Assembly (NCBI GenBank): GCA_950097015.1
Contig: CATNEN010000003.1
Span: 13,807,001-13,871,000 of the forward strand
DNA from: Macrostomum hystrix
Taxonomy: Eukaryota; Platyhelminthes; Macrostomidae
DNA length: 64,000 bases
Direction of reading: 5' to 3'
Shown here: positions 40,953-53,300 of the stretch, piece after piece
Numbering within the stretch: the stretch's first letter is position 1
How the letters are laid out: every line of letters begins with the position of its first letter
Notes under the pieces: generated by a model
The model's database searches: none
What the model was told of the DNA's origin: nothing
The model's input: only the letters and a program-made list of their open reading frames with translations
Translations under genes and position numbers: made by a program

Positions 40953-43900
40953 ATGATGCCAAGCCAAGGTAGTTATCATCGACAAAATGAGGCGGACATC
41001 ATTGCCGACATCGACGCCATTGTTGCTGTGGGCGCCGCGCCAACCAATCGCAGCGCTTCTATCGTCGCCACTAATCAAACGAATAATTTCTCAGCAATCT
41101 CAGTCAGTATGGACCGAAATGCGGGCAATAGTCCTGATTATCTTCAGAGTAAGCAGCCAACTATCGTAGGTGGCAGCATCGGCGGTCGCGGACGTGACGG
41201 CGATGTTGACAGTCTTCTAGAGGTGGTCAGCGCTCGAACTAATTCTAGAGTTCCTCTACTACTAGGCTGGGCCCAACTAGTCCTGGGATTGATTGGCTGC
41301 GCGATCGGCCTATCAGACGCAGGATATCGATCGGGAAATGGAGGCGCCGACGGTTTAGACTTCAACGATGATGGCAGCGGTGGGATTAGAAATAATGGCA
41401 CGTTAATTGGCGGCCGAGCTGTTGTGATGGTGTTTCACGTGCCTCGAATGGCTAGACCGTTTGATGTCACCGCTGCGTTTGGATTCCCTTTGTGGTGCTC
41501 GGTTTCGGTGAGGTTAATTTGTTATCTGAATTGACTCCAAGGGTAGGATGCTCGGGTAGAAAATCATATAAGAGCTTAACAGTCAAACTCTAATTCTATT
41601 CCAGATGATTATATCTAGCATATTGGCACTGTGGTATTCAAAAACCTCTTTGCAACGCTTGGTGAGTTTACCTGATGTGATGTGATGTTATTTACACATT
41701 TCTACTCATAGTAGGCTGTAACGTAAGTAACTCTGCATCTCTCCACAGCTGTATCTGTATCGTTTGTACTCTCTGTTGAATCTTGGTCTACTCTGTCTGG
41801 GCCTAATTCTGCTGGTTGTGTCCTGGGTGTCGCAATCGCATCCAGGTAGCGGACCTGCTGGTACAGCGAATTGGCCTATACGACTTTTGCAAGCGTTGAA
41901 CGCTGTACTATTAATTGTTAGCTGGCTATTAGTACTGGCTTGTGTATTGTGCGACTTTTGTATCGGCAAAAATCTACTGCAAGTGTTGGGCATCTTTGTC
42001 AGCACGGTGTGTAGAAAATCTCAGCGCGATTCCTTCTCCGAATTGAAGCGTAGCAACAATTCCTTGAATGTAAGTTTTGACTGATTTTATAATTTACTAG
42101 TGTAAATAGTGTTTTGCTTTTGTACGCATTTTAATATGAAAAATGTAACAAAACACGACAGTTTAATCATGCTTTACCCCCAATCTATCTTATCTTTTTG
42201 CCCGTTTATCTTTCTAACCTCTCGTCTATCTTTCTAACCTCTCGTCTATCTTTCTAACCTCTCGTCTATCTTCCTAACCTCTCGTCCATCTTCCTAACCT
42301 CTCGTCTATCTTCCTAACCCCCATTTATCTTCCTAACCTCTCGTCTATCTTCCTAACCCCCATTTATCTTTCTAACCTCTCGTCTATCTTCCTAACCACC
42401 ATTTATCTTCCTAACCTCTCGTCTATCTTTCTAACCTCTCGTCTATCTTTCTAACCTCTCGTCTATCTTCCTAACCCACATTTATCTTCCTAACCTCTCG
42501 TCTATCTTTCTAACCTCTCGTCTATCTTTCTAACCTCTCGTCTATCTTCCTAACCCACATTTATCTTCCTAACCTCTCGTCTATCTTTCTAACCTCTCGT
42601 CTATCTTTCTAACCTCTCGTCTATCTTTCTAACCTCTCGTCTACCTTTCTAACCTCTCGTCTATCTTTCTAACCTCTCGTCTATCTTTTTAACCTCTCGT
42701 CTATCTTTTTAACCTCTCGTCTATCTTTCTAACCTCCCGGTTATCTCTCTATCCTCCCGTCTATCTTTCTAACCTCTCGTCTATCTTTCTAACCTCTCGT
42801 CTACCTTTTTAACTCCCATTTATCTTTCTAACCTCTCGTCTATCTTCCTAACCCACATTTATCTTCCTAACCTCTCGTCTATCTTTTTAACCTCTCGTCT
42901 ACCTTTCTAACCTCTCATCTATCTTTCTAACCTCTCGTCTATATTTTTAACCTCTCGTCTATCTTTTTAACCTCTCATCAATCTTTCTAACCTCCCGGTT
43001 ATCTCTCTATCCTCCCGTCTATCTTTCTTCCCTCTCGTCTATCCTTCTATACCCCGTCTATCTTTCTATACCCCGTCTATCTAAACAGAAATATAAGAAT
43101 ATTTTATTCTCCTTTATCTCAATCTACATATCTTGATACCTTAATTGTTTATTTGTCTATTTGTGCCCTTTGACTACTTTTTTTCTAAGTATCAAAATCT
43201 TCACTATGTTTTTTTAAATATTATAACAAGTAGTATAAAATAGTGATTATAGCCGTATTGATCACACATTTATGTCACTATATTCAAATTGATTTAGTTT
43301 TTGTAGAATGATTATAGTTTCTGAATGTCTGATTCTGGCTATATTCAAATTGATTAATTAACCTTGCTTTGTTGCTTTCTGTTATTAGTGATGTTAATGA
43401 ATTGATTAAATCATGCAGTAATATTCGTTTGTTTAATATTACTAATTAATTACAGGTACAACACAGACCTTCGGCTTCTAACAATAGAAGTTGAATTTGA
43501 AGACTGTTCAAAATAAATACCTAGACAAACTTGTAAATATTTTGCTTATTACCGGGTGTTGTAAAAATTATTTTATTTATTAGAACAATTCCTAACTTTC
43601 GCTTATTTGTGTTGTGTCTAACCACAATCAGTATTGCGAATTGTATTGCATGTCTTCTACCGTGCTTACTAATAATGAATGAAGGTCTAACAATGGTATA
43701 TCAAATAGTTAACGGAAAATCTGGCTTGTGTTTCATTTAGCTATAATTCCACAGTACCTTAAAAACTTATTCGATGCAATATGCAACACTTTTTGCTTAA
43801 CTTCTAACCTTTAATTGCACTTTTCTGTTCCTATCTAACCAGGTTTGTTTAATTAGCTACAAATTATATCAGACCCTCTGGTTGGGATTAATATTTTACG

Positions 43901-45529
43901 AGATCCTCAGGGTTTTGGATTAAGATATTATTTAGTTACGATTAACACCTCAGATCCTCAGATTGGGATTAGCAACGTATCAGATCCTAATGTTAGGATT
44001 AACACCTGAGATCCTCATGTTAGGATTAACACCTCAGATCCTAATGTTAGGATTAACACCTCAGATCCTCATGTTAGGATTAACACCTCAGATCCTCATG
44101 TTAGGATTAACACCTCAGATCCTCATGTTAGGATTAACACCTCAGATCCTCATGTTAGGATTAACACCTCAGATCCTCATGTTAGGATTAACACCTCAGA
44201 TCCTCGTGTTAGGATTAACACCTCAGATCCTCATGTTAGGATTAACACCTCAGATCCTCATGTTAGGATTAACACCTCAGATCCTCATGTTAGGATTAAC
44301 ACCTCAGATCCTCATGTTAGGATTAACACCTCAGATCCTCATGTTAGGATTAACACCTCAGATCCTCATGTTAGGATTAACACCTCAGATCCTCATGTTA
44401 GGATTAACACCTCAGATCCTCATGTTAGGATTAACACCTCAGATCCTCATGTTAGGATTAACACCTCAGATCCTTATGTTAGGATTAACACCTCAGATCC
44501 TCATGTTAGGATTAACACCTCAGATCCTCGTGTTAGGATTAACACCTGAGATCCTCATGTTAGGATTAACACCTCAGATCCTCATGTTAGGATTAACACC
44601 TCAGATCCTCATGTTAGGATTAACACCTCAGATCCTCATGTTAGGATTAACACCTCAGATCCTCATGTTAGGATTAACACCTGAGATCCTCGTGTTAGGA
44701 TTAACACCTCAGATCCTCATGTTAGGATTAACACCTGAGATCCTCGTGTTAGGATTAACGACGTATTAGATCCTCATGTTAGGATTAGCACTGTGCCAGA
44801 TTCTTAGTTTGGTATAAATTAATAATAATAATAACTATTAAAACAGTGGTCAATCTTTATACTGATGTCTTATGATAATAATATAATAATAATTGCAGGA
44901 GGGCTGCGGGCAATGGCACATCCTTTGATGACACTAGACCCGCACCCAGCGAGGAGGCAATTCTGCCCATTTCGCTGACTCCTGAGCACACACGCACCAC
45001 ACAGATACTGTACGCAGGCACACGCTCACACAGGTGTGTACATCTGCCCTGACTTTCTCATCGTCAGGCAGTGTACACTCTCACTGTGCCTTGGAGGTTG
45101 GCCCTCAAGGGCGTAATTGCACTACAAGCCCCCAAGTCTTCTCTCCGCGGCTGCGCCCCAAATGAATGTGGCCTCGCCGTGGAATCGAACTCGGGGACCT
45201 TGGCGCGAGAGGCAAACGCGTTAACCGCTCTGCCACCGAGCCTTGTTATTAATTATTAATTACGGGTCTAGTACCCATATAAAAACTTTAACAATGGCAA
45301 AATCTAATTCATAAGCGTTCTAAGCGTTTTCATCCCTTTTCAAACAATCATTTAGCATCCGGCCTGTCATTACAAGCGCGGCATTGCAAGCATCGGTGTC
45401 GGTGGTGTCAGCGGAGTTGTCGGCAACAGCGGTAGCGGCAGTCGGCCCTTGTTGAAGTTGGTAATGTTGCGCTCTAGTTCACCTACTAATAGTAGCGACG
45501 ATTGTCAATCGGAGGAGGAAATATTTTAA
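40953..45529 (+). CDS. Four-transmembrane protein (CD20/sarcospan-like topology) with two candidate last exons
   Basis: Common exons 40953-41507, 41605-41661 and 41749-42069 join in phase 0 (311 aa). Two alternative phase-0 endings are visible. Exon A, 43456-43494, has 12 codons plus stop and a poly(A) signal AATAAA at 43512. Exon B, 45356-45529, has 57 codons plus stop, is Gly/Ser-rich and ends DDCQSEEEIF. The N-terminal 90 residues are polar. TM1 lies near residues 96-118 (LLLGWAQLVLGLIGCAIGLS), TM2 around the first junction (FPLWCSVSMIISSILALWY), TM3 LYSLLNLGLLCLGLILLVVS, TM4 LQALNAVLLIVSWLLVLACV. No tetraspanin CCG motif is seen. The fold suggests the CD20/sarcospan/ENTREP group, but I cannot assign a name. 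Two minisatellites and a SINE lie in the last intron(s). Confidence 0.75.
42215..43085. repeat. 20-bp pyrimidine-rich minisatellite, about 43 units
   Basis: Unit TAACCTCTCGTCTATCTTTC with TTCC, TTTT and CCATT variants. It lies between the exon ending at 42069 and candidate last exon A. Confidence 0.95.
43950..44800. repeat. 27-bp minisatellite, about 30 highly similar units
   Basis: Unit GTTAGGATTAACACCTCAGA plus TCCTCAT. The copies are nearly identical in the centre and diverge at both ends. It separates candidate last exons A and B. The 27-bp period creates a spurious 268-codon repetitive ORF. Confidence 0.95.
44945..45243 (-). mobile_element. Full-length tRNA-derived SINE
   Basis: Minus-strand head: GGCTCGGTGGCAGAGCGGTT (A box TGGCAGAGCGG), then GAGTTCGATTCCACGGCG (B box), a close tRNA likeness over about 70 nt. 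The body ends GGGCAGAATTGCCTCCTCGC. It is the best-preserved member of the family also seen at 430, 6434 and 9395. Confidence 0.92.
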
Positions 45530-47324
45530 AATCAGTAATTCATATAGGAAGCAATAATTATTAAATCTATAGTAACTAATTCTTATAGTGTTTAGTAGTA
45601 TTAGTTAAAATCACAAAGTTTTATGACTGTATTGCACTGGCTTGATTTTTGTGTTTATCGTTAAATATTTTTTAGTATTGTGTCATAAATTTTCTTTTTT
45701 AAACTAAATTAGGATATTCGCTGGCTTTGTTTCCTACATTAGTCTAGTCAAAGGTTCTTTTGTTTGCTTTATAAAATAGCGACTATTTAAAATATTTCGT
45801 TTTTTATCTTGCTAGTAATGTAAAGTAAAGTCATGCTAAACTCTTAATCTAAGGTTTTTTATATTTGATGACGAAATTTTATGGACTGCAAAAACCCATT
45901 ACGTGCTACTTACAGTTTGCGCAGTAAGTAGCTTGTACGCGTTTTTCATTTTACTCATATTTCCGCGTGAAAATAGTCATCCGTCGTGTTTTTGTATCTC
46001 TTTATTTCTTATTTTCGACCGAGAAACTTTTCCTATGCATAATTTTGTAAAATGCAAATAAAAATCAATAATATAAGCAATTATTTTATGCATTGTTGTA
46101 TCATTTTCGTTTGGTATTTTTTTACGCAAAGTGTTCAATTTTAAGTATCTTTCTCTCTCTCTCGCTTCTGATTTACAATATTATCGGTTACTGTCCTAAA
46201 TTGTGTTTTCATTGCCAAACTGGCTTTAATATTGTGCAAAAATAAATATTAGTGAGCAGGTAATATCCATTGCTGTGCCCATGTTTTCACATTTAGCTTC
46301 TGTGCAATCCTGGTAGTTTTTGTCTATATTTTTAGTACACATTTTTTGTTTTGTTCTTTCATTCGACCGAAGATATTTTTTAATTCTGTTGAAGTGTTTT
46401 TCTAGTTGTTTAGTTTAAATTTGAACTACTGTACTCGTTTCATACTACTAAAGAACGGTTAGTCAGTAGGTAAATCTGGCTTGAGGCAAGGTTGAATTCC
46501 AAATGTACTTTAATCGATAACTTTCTCTAGTTCTATCACTGTGTTTCTGGATCTTTCATTTTCAGCCGTTTTTTTTGTAAACATTTCAATTTTAACCCGT
46601 GTGTATTTTCTAAGCAATTATAAAACTGTTTGTGTCTGTTTTGTTTTTGCATCTTCAGTTTTAATTTCGATCAACTTTATCGATCCGACGCACTCACAAA
46701 AATGCTTACTGTCCACATTGCACAAACTTTGACACGGTTATTTTAATGTTATCGAAATTGATTGCAATAGCTTATTATTTATACGCGAGCGTACTTCTGT
46801 TATATGCTGAATTATCTGGAAAATAAATTGCATATTACATTTGTTTCGTTTGTTTTATTTACTGTGCTTGGCAAAGACAAGCTGTTTTCATTGTTTCTTA
46901 CTATGCTACGACTGTATAGAAAATAGATCGATACTTCCGCTACTGGAACACTTCTTCTAGAACACTTCTTCTAGAACACTTCAGCTTCTGGAACACTTCT
47001 TCTAGAACACTTCAGCTTCTGGAACACTTCTTCTAGAACACTTCAGCTTCTGGAACACTTCTTCTAAAAGCTCATTTTATATCTTTTAAGTTATTATAAC
47101 AATTTCCAAATGTAACTACGTTGATCAAAATATTTTGTGTTCGCATCTTGTTGTAAAAGAATATGCCCTTTTGCGTTTAATCTTTATTTAAAAAGTAATT
47201 AGTCAATATTTTATTGCAGAAAACCATAGAAACGCTAAACAAGCTTGCAACAAAAGTTAGGGGAAAACGATAAGCTTTTGTGAGCAAACAAGCAAAGCTC
47301 ATCGCATACAAAAGAAAACTTACA
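45530..47324. other. Intergenic DNA upstream of exportin-T
   Basis: AT-rich, with several AATAAA signals (for example about 46060) that could end the four-transmembrane transcript. A 30-bp repeat of CTTCTAGAACACTTCAGCTT plus CTGGAACACT lies at 46940-47065, about 260 bp before the exportin-T start. TTCTAGAA blocks in it resemble heat-shock elements, but this is likely repeat composition. Confidence 0.45.
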
Positions 47325-50300
47325 ATGAGCTCCGGTGTTGGCAACAATGGGCATGACATTGTGACCGCAGTCCCATCCACCTCACTTAACTGGGAACTAT
47401 TGGCCGGCCTGCGTTTAGACGCCAGCCAATCACAGCGACACAAGGCTACCGTCTATTTTGAAGAGTTGCGCAACCAACCAAACGGTTGGCTAGTGTGCGC
47501 CAGATTATTGTTGGAATCTAATTCTACTGGGGGACTGCAGCATCAGCAGGCAGCCGCCGGAATCGATGACAATGTCAAGTACTTCTGCTTGCAGGTAATA
47601 CTCTACTCTCTCACTAATCCTCACTCTACTCTCCCCAATTTTCACTCTACTCTCCCTCCCCAATCTTCACTCTACTCTCTCCCCAATCTTCACTCTACTC
47701 TCTCTCTTCAATCTTCACTATACTCTCTCTCCTCAATCTTCACTCTACTCTCTCTCCCCAATCTTCACTCTACTCTCTCCCCAATCTCCACTCTACTCTC
47801 TCACCAATCCTCACTCTACTCTCCCCAATCTTCACTCTACTCTCTCTCCTCAATCTTCACTCTACTCTCTCTGCTCAATCTTCACTCTACTCTCCACAAT
47901 CTTCACTCTACTCTCTCTCCTCAATCTTCACTCTACTCTCCTCAATCTTCACTCTACTCTCTCTCCTCAATCTTCACTCTACTCTCCACAATCTTCACTC
48001 TACTCTCTCTCGCCAATCTTCACTCTACTCTCTCTCCACAATCTTCACTTTACTCTCTCCCCAATCTTCACTCTACTCTCTTCACAATCTTCACTCTACT
48101 CTCTACGTATCTTCTATATGTGTTGGTGTACACTTATTGAAAACTGAAAATTCTCATGCCAATTCCAAGGTAATCGAACACTACCTGCGCGGTGGTTACA
48201 AAGACAACAGCGGACCTGAGCAGCACGCTCAGGTCAGGCAGTTTCTCTCCGGTTGGTCAGGAAATTTTATCAACGGCAACGCCGAAGAGAAGACATTTGT
48301 GCGCAATAAAGTGGCGCAATTGTATTCTCTGGCGTTTGTTGTGGATTATCCGCAGAGATGGCCCAGCTTTATTGAAGATCTGACCGCCACGCTAGCCTAT
48401 GGAGATAGGTTAGTGACCTCGTTCTGTTTTGAGACTAAGCCAGTAGCGTATAAAGAGGAGGCAATGTGAGATTAGGACTGATATCTTAGGATAATAAAGA
48501 CTGATTAGGATAAAGACCGGTTAGGATAAATACCGGTTAGGATAAAGACCGGTTAGGATAAAAATCGGTTAGGATAAAGACCGGTTAGTATAAAGACCGG
48601 TTAGGATAAAGACCGTTTAGGATAAAAACCGGTAAGGATAAAGACCGGGAAAGATAAAACAGAGCCATGGGAGGATAAAGACCGGTAAGGATAAAGACCG
48701 GGAAAGATAAAACGGAGACATGGGAGGATAAAGACCGGTGAGTCCAGAGACCAGAGGGGATAAAGACCGGTAACGACCGTTTCTTATTGTCACAATTGTC
48801 TAAAAAAAGAAGAAAAAACCAAAACTTTCAGAGCCGTGGACCTATTTCTGCGCATCCTCCTGGCCATCGATGGTGACGTAGTCGATCGCGAGATACCGCA
48901 CACGGCCGAAGAGAACATTCGCAATGCAGCCATCAAAGATCGAATGCGTGAGACCTGTTTTGTGCCGCCAAATGCCATCGGGGCCTATCCGAATAGTAGA
49001 TCGGCTTCTACCCAGTTAGATGACGTCTGGTATTGGATTTTAACGTCTGGCCGAGTTCGCAGCGATCTAGTCTGCCTCTGTCTAGACGTTGTGGCACTGT
49101 ACGCATCCTGGATCGATATCAGCTTATTGGCTAATCAACGCTATGCGGATGTGTTTCTAGCGTTAATGAATCAGTCGCTATGCCGTGAATCTGTGTGCGC
49201 CTGTCTAAGCGCCCTAGTTGCTAAGGGCATGCCGCCAGAGTCCAAAATAGAATTAGTTGAATCCTATGCCGAACTGTTGCGCGGCACCGGATTGATGGAG
49301 CCAACGGATGACGAATCTAGCGATTATCTATCTAGCCTGGGTAAACTAATTGGCTCGCTTGGATTGCAGCTGGTGCGCTGCTATGCTAAATTGTATCCGC
49401 CTAATCAACAGATAGAACCGCCGCAACAATTGGAACAGCGGCAACGGCTGATTCGATGCATTGAAGCTAAGCTGCCATTGGCTATTCGGTTGCTTGGTGA
49501 GGCTTATTATTATTAGTTACTGATTAATTAATATGCAAAAGTTCCATTTAAATTGCAAGTATTTGCTTTTGTTCATAAAAACAGCCCTTTTTAGGGACGA
49601 TTTCACAACGAATATACGCTGTACGCAATACTCTACTGACAATAGAACGCGTAACATAGGACGGTTATTTAGAAAAATTAATAAATATTACTTATTTATT
49701 AAAGACAGTGATTAAACCTCCTTATAGCACCCACCACCTCACAACACCCGTTAAAAACGATGTACTTCTGTCTTGACCGCAGCGTTCTTTAGATAAAATG
49801 TACTTTTGAAACGGCCCTTTTTAGGGTTATTTTTGTCTGTTCCTATATTATTCGACGAACACTTATTAATTCAACAGGCAACGAAGACGACGACGTTTCG
49901 CACTCTGTGCTAGACTTCTGTCAAGAATACGTCGGCCTATTAAAATCGATGCGCTGCGGATTAAACGCTTCTGCGTCGGCTGAACGGCCTCGCTCGGACG
50001 CCATTGAAAATGGCGACTGTTGGATTCGTCAGCTACTTGGCACAGTGATCGCCAAACTGCAACTGGACGAATCGTACGACGCCGAGTCGCCAGGCGAAGA
50101 GGAGGCTATGTTTGACGAATATAGGCGAGATTTGAAAATTCTATTCGGCAATTTAGTTGCACTGGACGGGCCTATGGTGTTGTCAACCTGTTCCCAATTT
50201 GTGGCACACCTGCTGCCTAATTGGCAATCGGTTGGGCCGGCTCGTACTGAGGTTGCCGTCTACCTTTTGCACCTGTTGGGCGAGTTTTTGCCGGTTAGTG

Positions 50301-53300
50301 TACTTTTGCTATAGTCTGGATTCTGATCAAATTTGGACAATTGTATCGCTTTTTTTTCTTTGGGTTATAACGCGTAAAGTGTCCAATTTGAGGGAAAATG
50401 TGTAAAGAAAGGAATGTTAATGGAAAAATAGGGGAAGAGAATGGGAAAATAGGGGAAAAGAATGGGAAAATTGGGGAAGAGAATGGGAAAATTGGGGAAA
50501 TGAATGGGAAAATAGGGGAAGAGAATGGGAAAATTGGGGAAATGAATGGGAAAATAGGGGAAGAGAATGGGAAAATTGGGGAAATGAATGGGAAAATAGG
50601 GGAAGAGAATGGGAAAATTGGGGAAGAGAATGGGAAAATAGGGGAAGAGAATGGGAAAATAGGGGAAGAGAATGGGAAAATTGGGGAAATGAATGGGAAA
50701 ATAGGGGAAGAGAATGGGAAAATAGGGGAAGAGAATGGGAAAATAGGGGAAGAGAATGGGAAAATTGGGGAAGAGAATGGGAAAATTGGGGAAATGAATG
50801 GGAAAATAGGGGAAGAGAATGGGAAAATTGGGGAAATGAATGGGAAAATAGGGGAAACTAATTGGAAAGGGAGAAAGTAGATGAAAGTTCCGAGTTCAGA
50901 AAGTAGATAAAAGTAGAAATTAGAAAGTAGGCAAAGCTAATGGGAACATAGGGGCAGATAGGAAAACATGGAGGAAAATGGAGAATTGATATTTTATATA
51001 ATCAGTTTGGGAAGACAAATCAAAGAGTGTCAGTTTAAGTAGGAATTTTCTTCTATTACTTCTTTTTCAGCCAAGCAAATCAGGCGATCATTTCGTTAGC
51101 GGCAACGGTAACAATAGTAACTCCGGCGGCAATGAGCAATCGACTCTATTTACTGAGATGCTAGTCAACCTAGTGACTAGCCAGGTGTCCCGATGTCCAC
51201 ATCCGCTGGTGTCGTTGCGCTATTTCGAAACCGTTGTTCGATACGAAAAGTTTTTTGTGCACAATACGCAATTTGTGCCTGAAGTCTTAGTGAGTGACAT
51301 TTTTTAGAGTTTTTTTCACGGATTGTATTTCTTGCTGCAGTTACTAATTAGATTTTAGGATTAGAAACTTCAGGGGATTTGATTTTAGGATTAGAAACTT
51401 CAGGGGATTTGATTTTAGGATTAGAAACTTCAGGGGATTTGATTTTAGGATTAGAAACTTCAGGGGATTTGATTTTAGGATTAGAAACTTCAGGGGATTT
51501 GATTTTAGGATTAGAAACTTCAGGGGATTTGATTTTAGGATTAGAAACTTCAGGGGATTTGATTTTAGGATTAGAAACTTCAGTGGATTTGATTTTAGGA
51601 TTAGAAACTTCAGGGGATTTGATGTTAGGATTGCAAAATTCAGGGGATTTGATTTTAGGATTAGAAACTTCAGGGGATTTGATTTTAGGATTGCAAAATT
51701 CAGGGGATTTGATTTGAAGGATGGAATAATTCATGGGATTTCAATGTACACCTTGTAGGATTGAATAATTCAGGAAATTTGAGTTTAAGCATGGGAGAGT
51801 TCATGGGATTTGAGTTTAAGGATAATTTAATGGATTGCTTGGAAATAATCTCCTTCAATAACAGATGTCCTTCCTAGACGAGCGAGGCCTTCAGAGTCCA
51901 AATCTGATGGTGCGATCTCGTGTTAGCTATCTGCTGTCTCGATTTGTCAAATGTCACAAGTGAGTATTTGTCCTTCTTGGATTGTTGTTATTAATTATAC
52001 TATACATTTAGGATTTCTTTAAAATGCTAGAATCAGTTAAAAAGCTACTATCCTAAAATGCTACTAGCAGTAGAAAGACCGTGTTCTCGATTTTCATGGC
52101 GATTGGTTGAATATTTTGGGAGAATAAAAAAATAAATGCCTGAATTACTTGATTGCTAATATTCAGGCATCAGTTGCGTGGCTATACAGAGGAGATACTA
52201 GCCAAACTGCAGTCTCTCCTGAGGCCGCGACATGTCAGTCTGTCAGCTTCTACTCCAACTAGCGACAATGCCGGCGATGCAGCTGTCAATCAACCAATCA
52301 GCGATGCTGGCGACGACGATAATCCGCCGCTAGCGCCGTCTGATCAGATGTTCCTTTTTGAATCGGCCGCCCTATTGATTGTGTCTAGCAGTGCTGAGCC
52401 GCAGCAGAAAAGGGCTCTATTTGAAGCTATGCTGAGTCCATTGTTGCAGCAGGTAAATTGCTTGAGTTTTCTTAACTACTTTACTTCAATGTTTTTACAG
52501 TAAATCGGATTCTAGAAACACACAATAGGCATCCGTTTGGCTGTTAGGATATTATAATGCAAATCCCATCACTGTTGCACTAACGGAGCTTTGTTGATGA
52601 TGACTGAGCTGTAGTCTTTGTTGGTGATGACGGAGCTGTAGTCTTTGTTGGTGATGACGGAGCTGTAGTCTTTGTTGGTGATGACGGAGCTGTAGTCTTT
52701 GTTGGTGATGACGGAGCTGTAGTCTTTGTTGGTGATGACGGAGCTGTAGTCTTTGTTGGTGATGACGGAGCTGTAGTCTTTGTTGGTGATGACGGAGCTG
52801 TGCTCCTGTAGTCTTTGTTGGTGATGACAGAGCTGTGCTCCTGTAGTCTTTGTTGGTGATGAAGGAGCTGTGCTGCTGTAGTCTTTGTTGGTGATGACTG
52901 AGCTGTAGCCCTCTCTCCGCGGCTTAACGCCAAATTACTGTGTTTGTACCATAGAACATTCGCTTCTTGTCTTGTCATGCCAAATAACGACCTAATTTCA
53001 CCCGCCGTCGCTAGGTAAGCCGCCTAGTAACCGAGCTTCCACAGCAACCAGACGAGGCTAGCCAATTAGCTTACGCCGAATGCGCCAAATGCAACATTGA
53101 ATTTGTCTCCCGCGCCTCCAAAGCGTTCAGCGTCGGCGCCACCATGGCCGACAACGGCTGCGCTGAGCCGTTCGCTCAGCTAACCGGAGCTTTCCTGGAA
53201 GCGCTGGGCCTGCCAGACTGGGTTGCCGGGCGAGGCAGGATTTGCACAGCGGTTCGCGGCTACCTGCATCGCATGGTCATCTGTTTGGATGCCGGAGTAC

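Noticed and set aside
43963..44769. 268-codon ORF with LMLGLTPQI repeats
   Set aside because: 27-bp minisatellite; no signal, domain or codon pattern beyond the repeat.
44945..45243. Functional tRNA gene
   Set aside because: A and B boxes are present, but the tRNA-like part is fused to a repeated body found at several sites, so it is a SINE head.
45071..45259. 62-codon ORF and other ORFs over SINE copies (for example 451-672)
   Set aside because: They coincide with tRNA-derived SINE sequence in varied orientations.
46940..47065. Heat-shock element cluster upstream of exportin-T
   Set aside because: The TTCTAGAA blocks are simply part of a short tandem repeat, and exportin-T is not known as a heat-shock gene.
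48483..48775. Third splice-site-derived minisatellite (exportin-T intron 2)
   Set aside because: Only GGTTAG is shared with the donor, too short to exclude chance.
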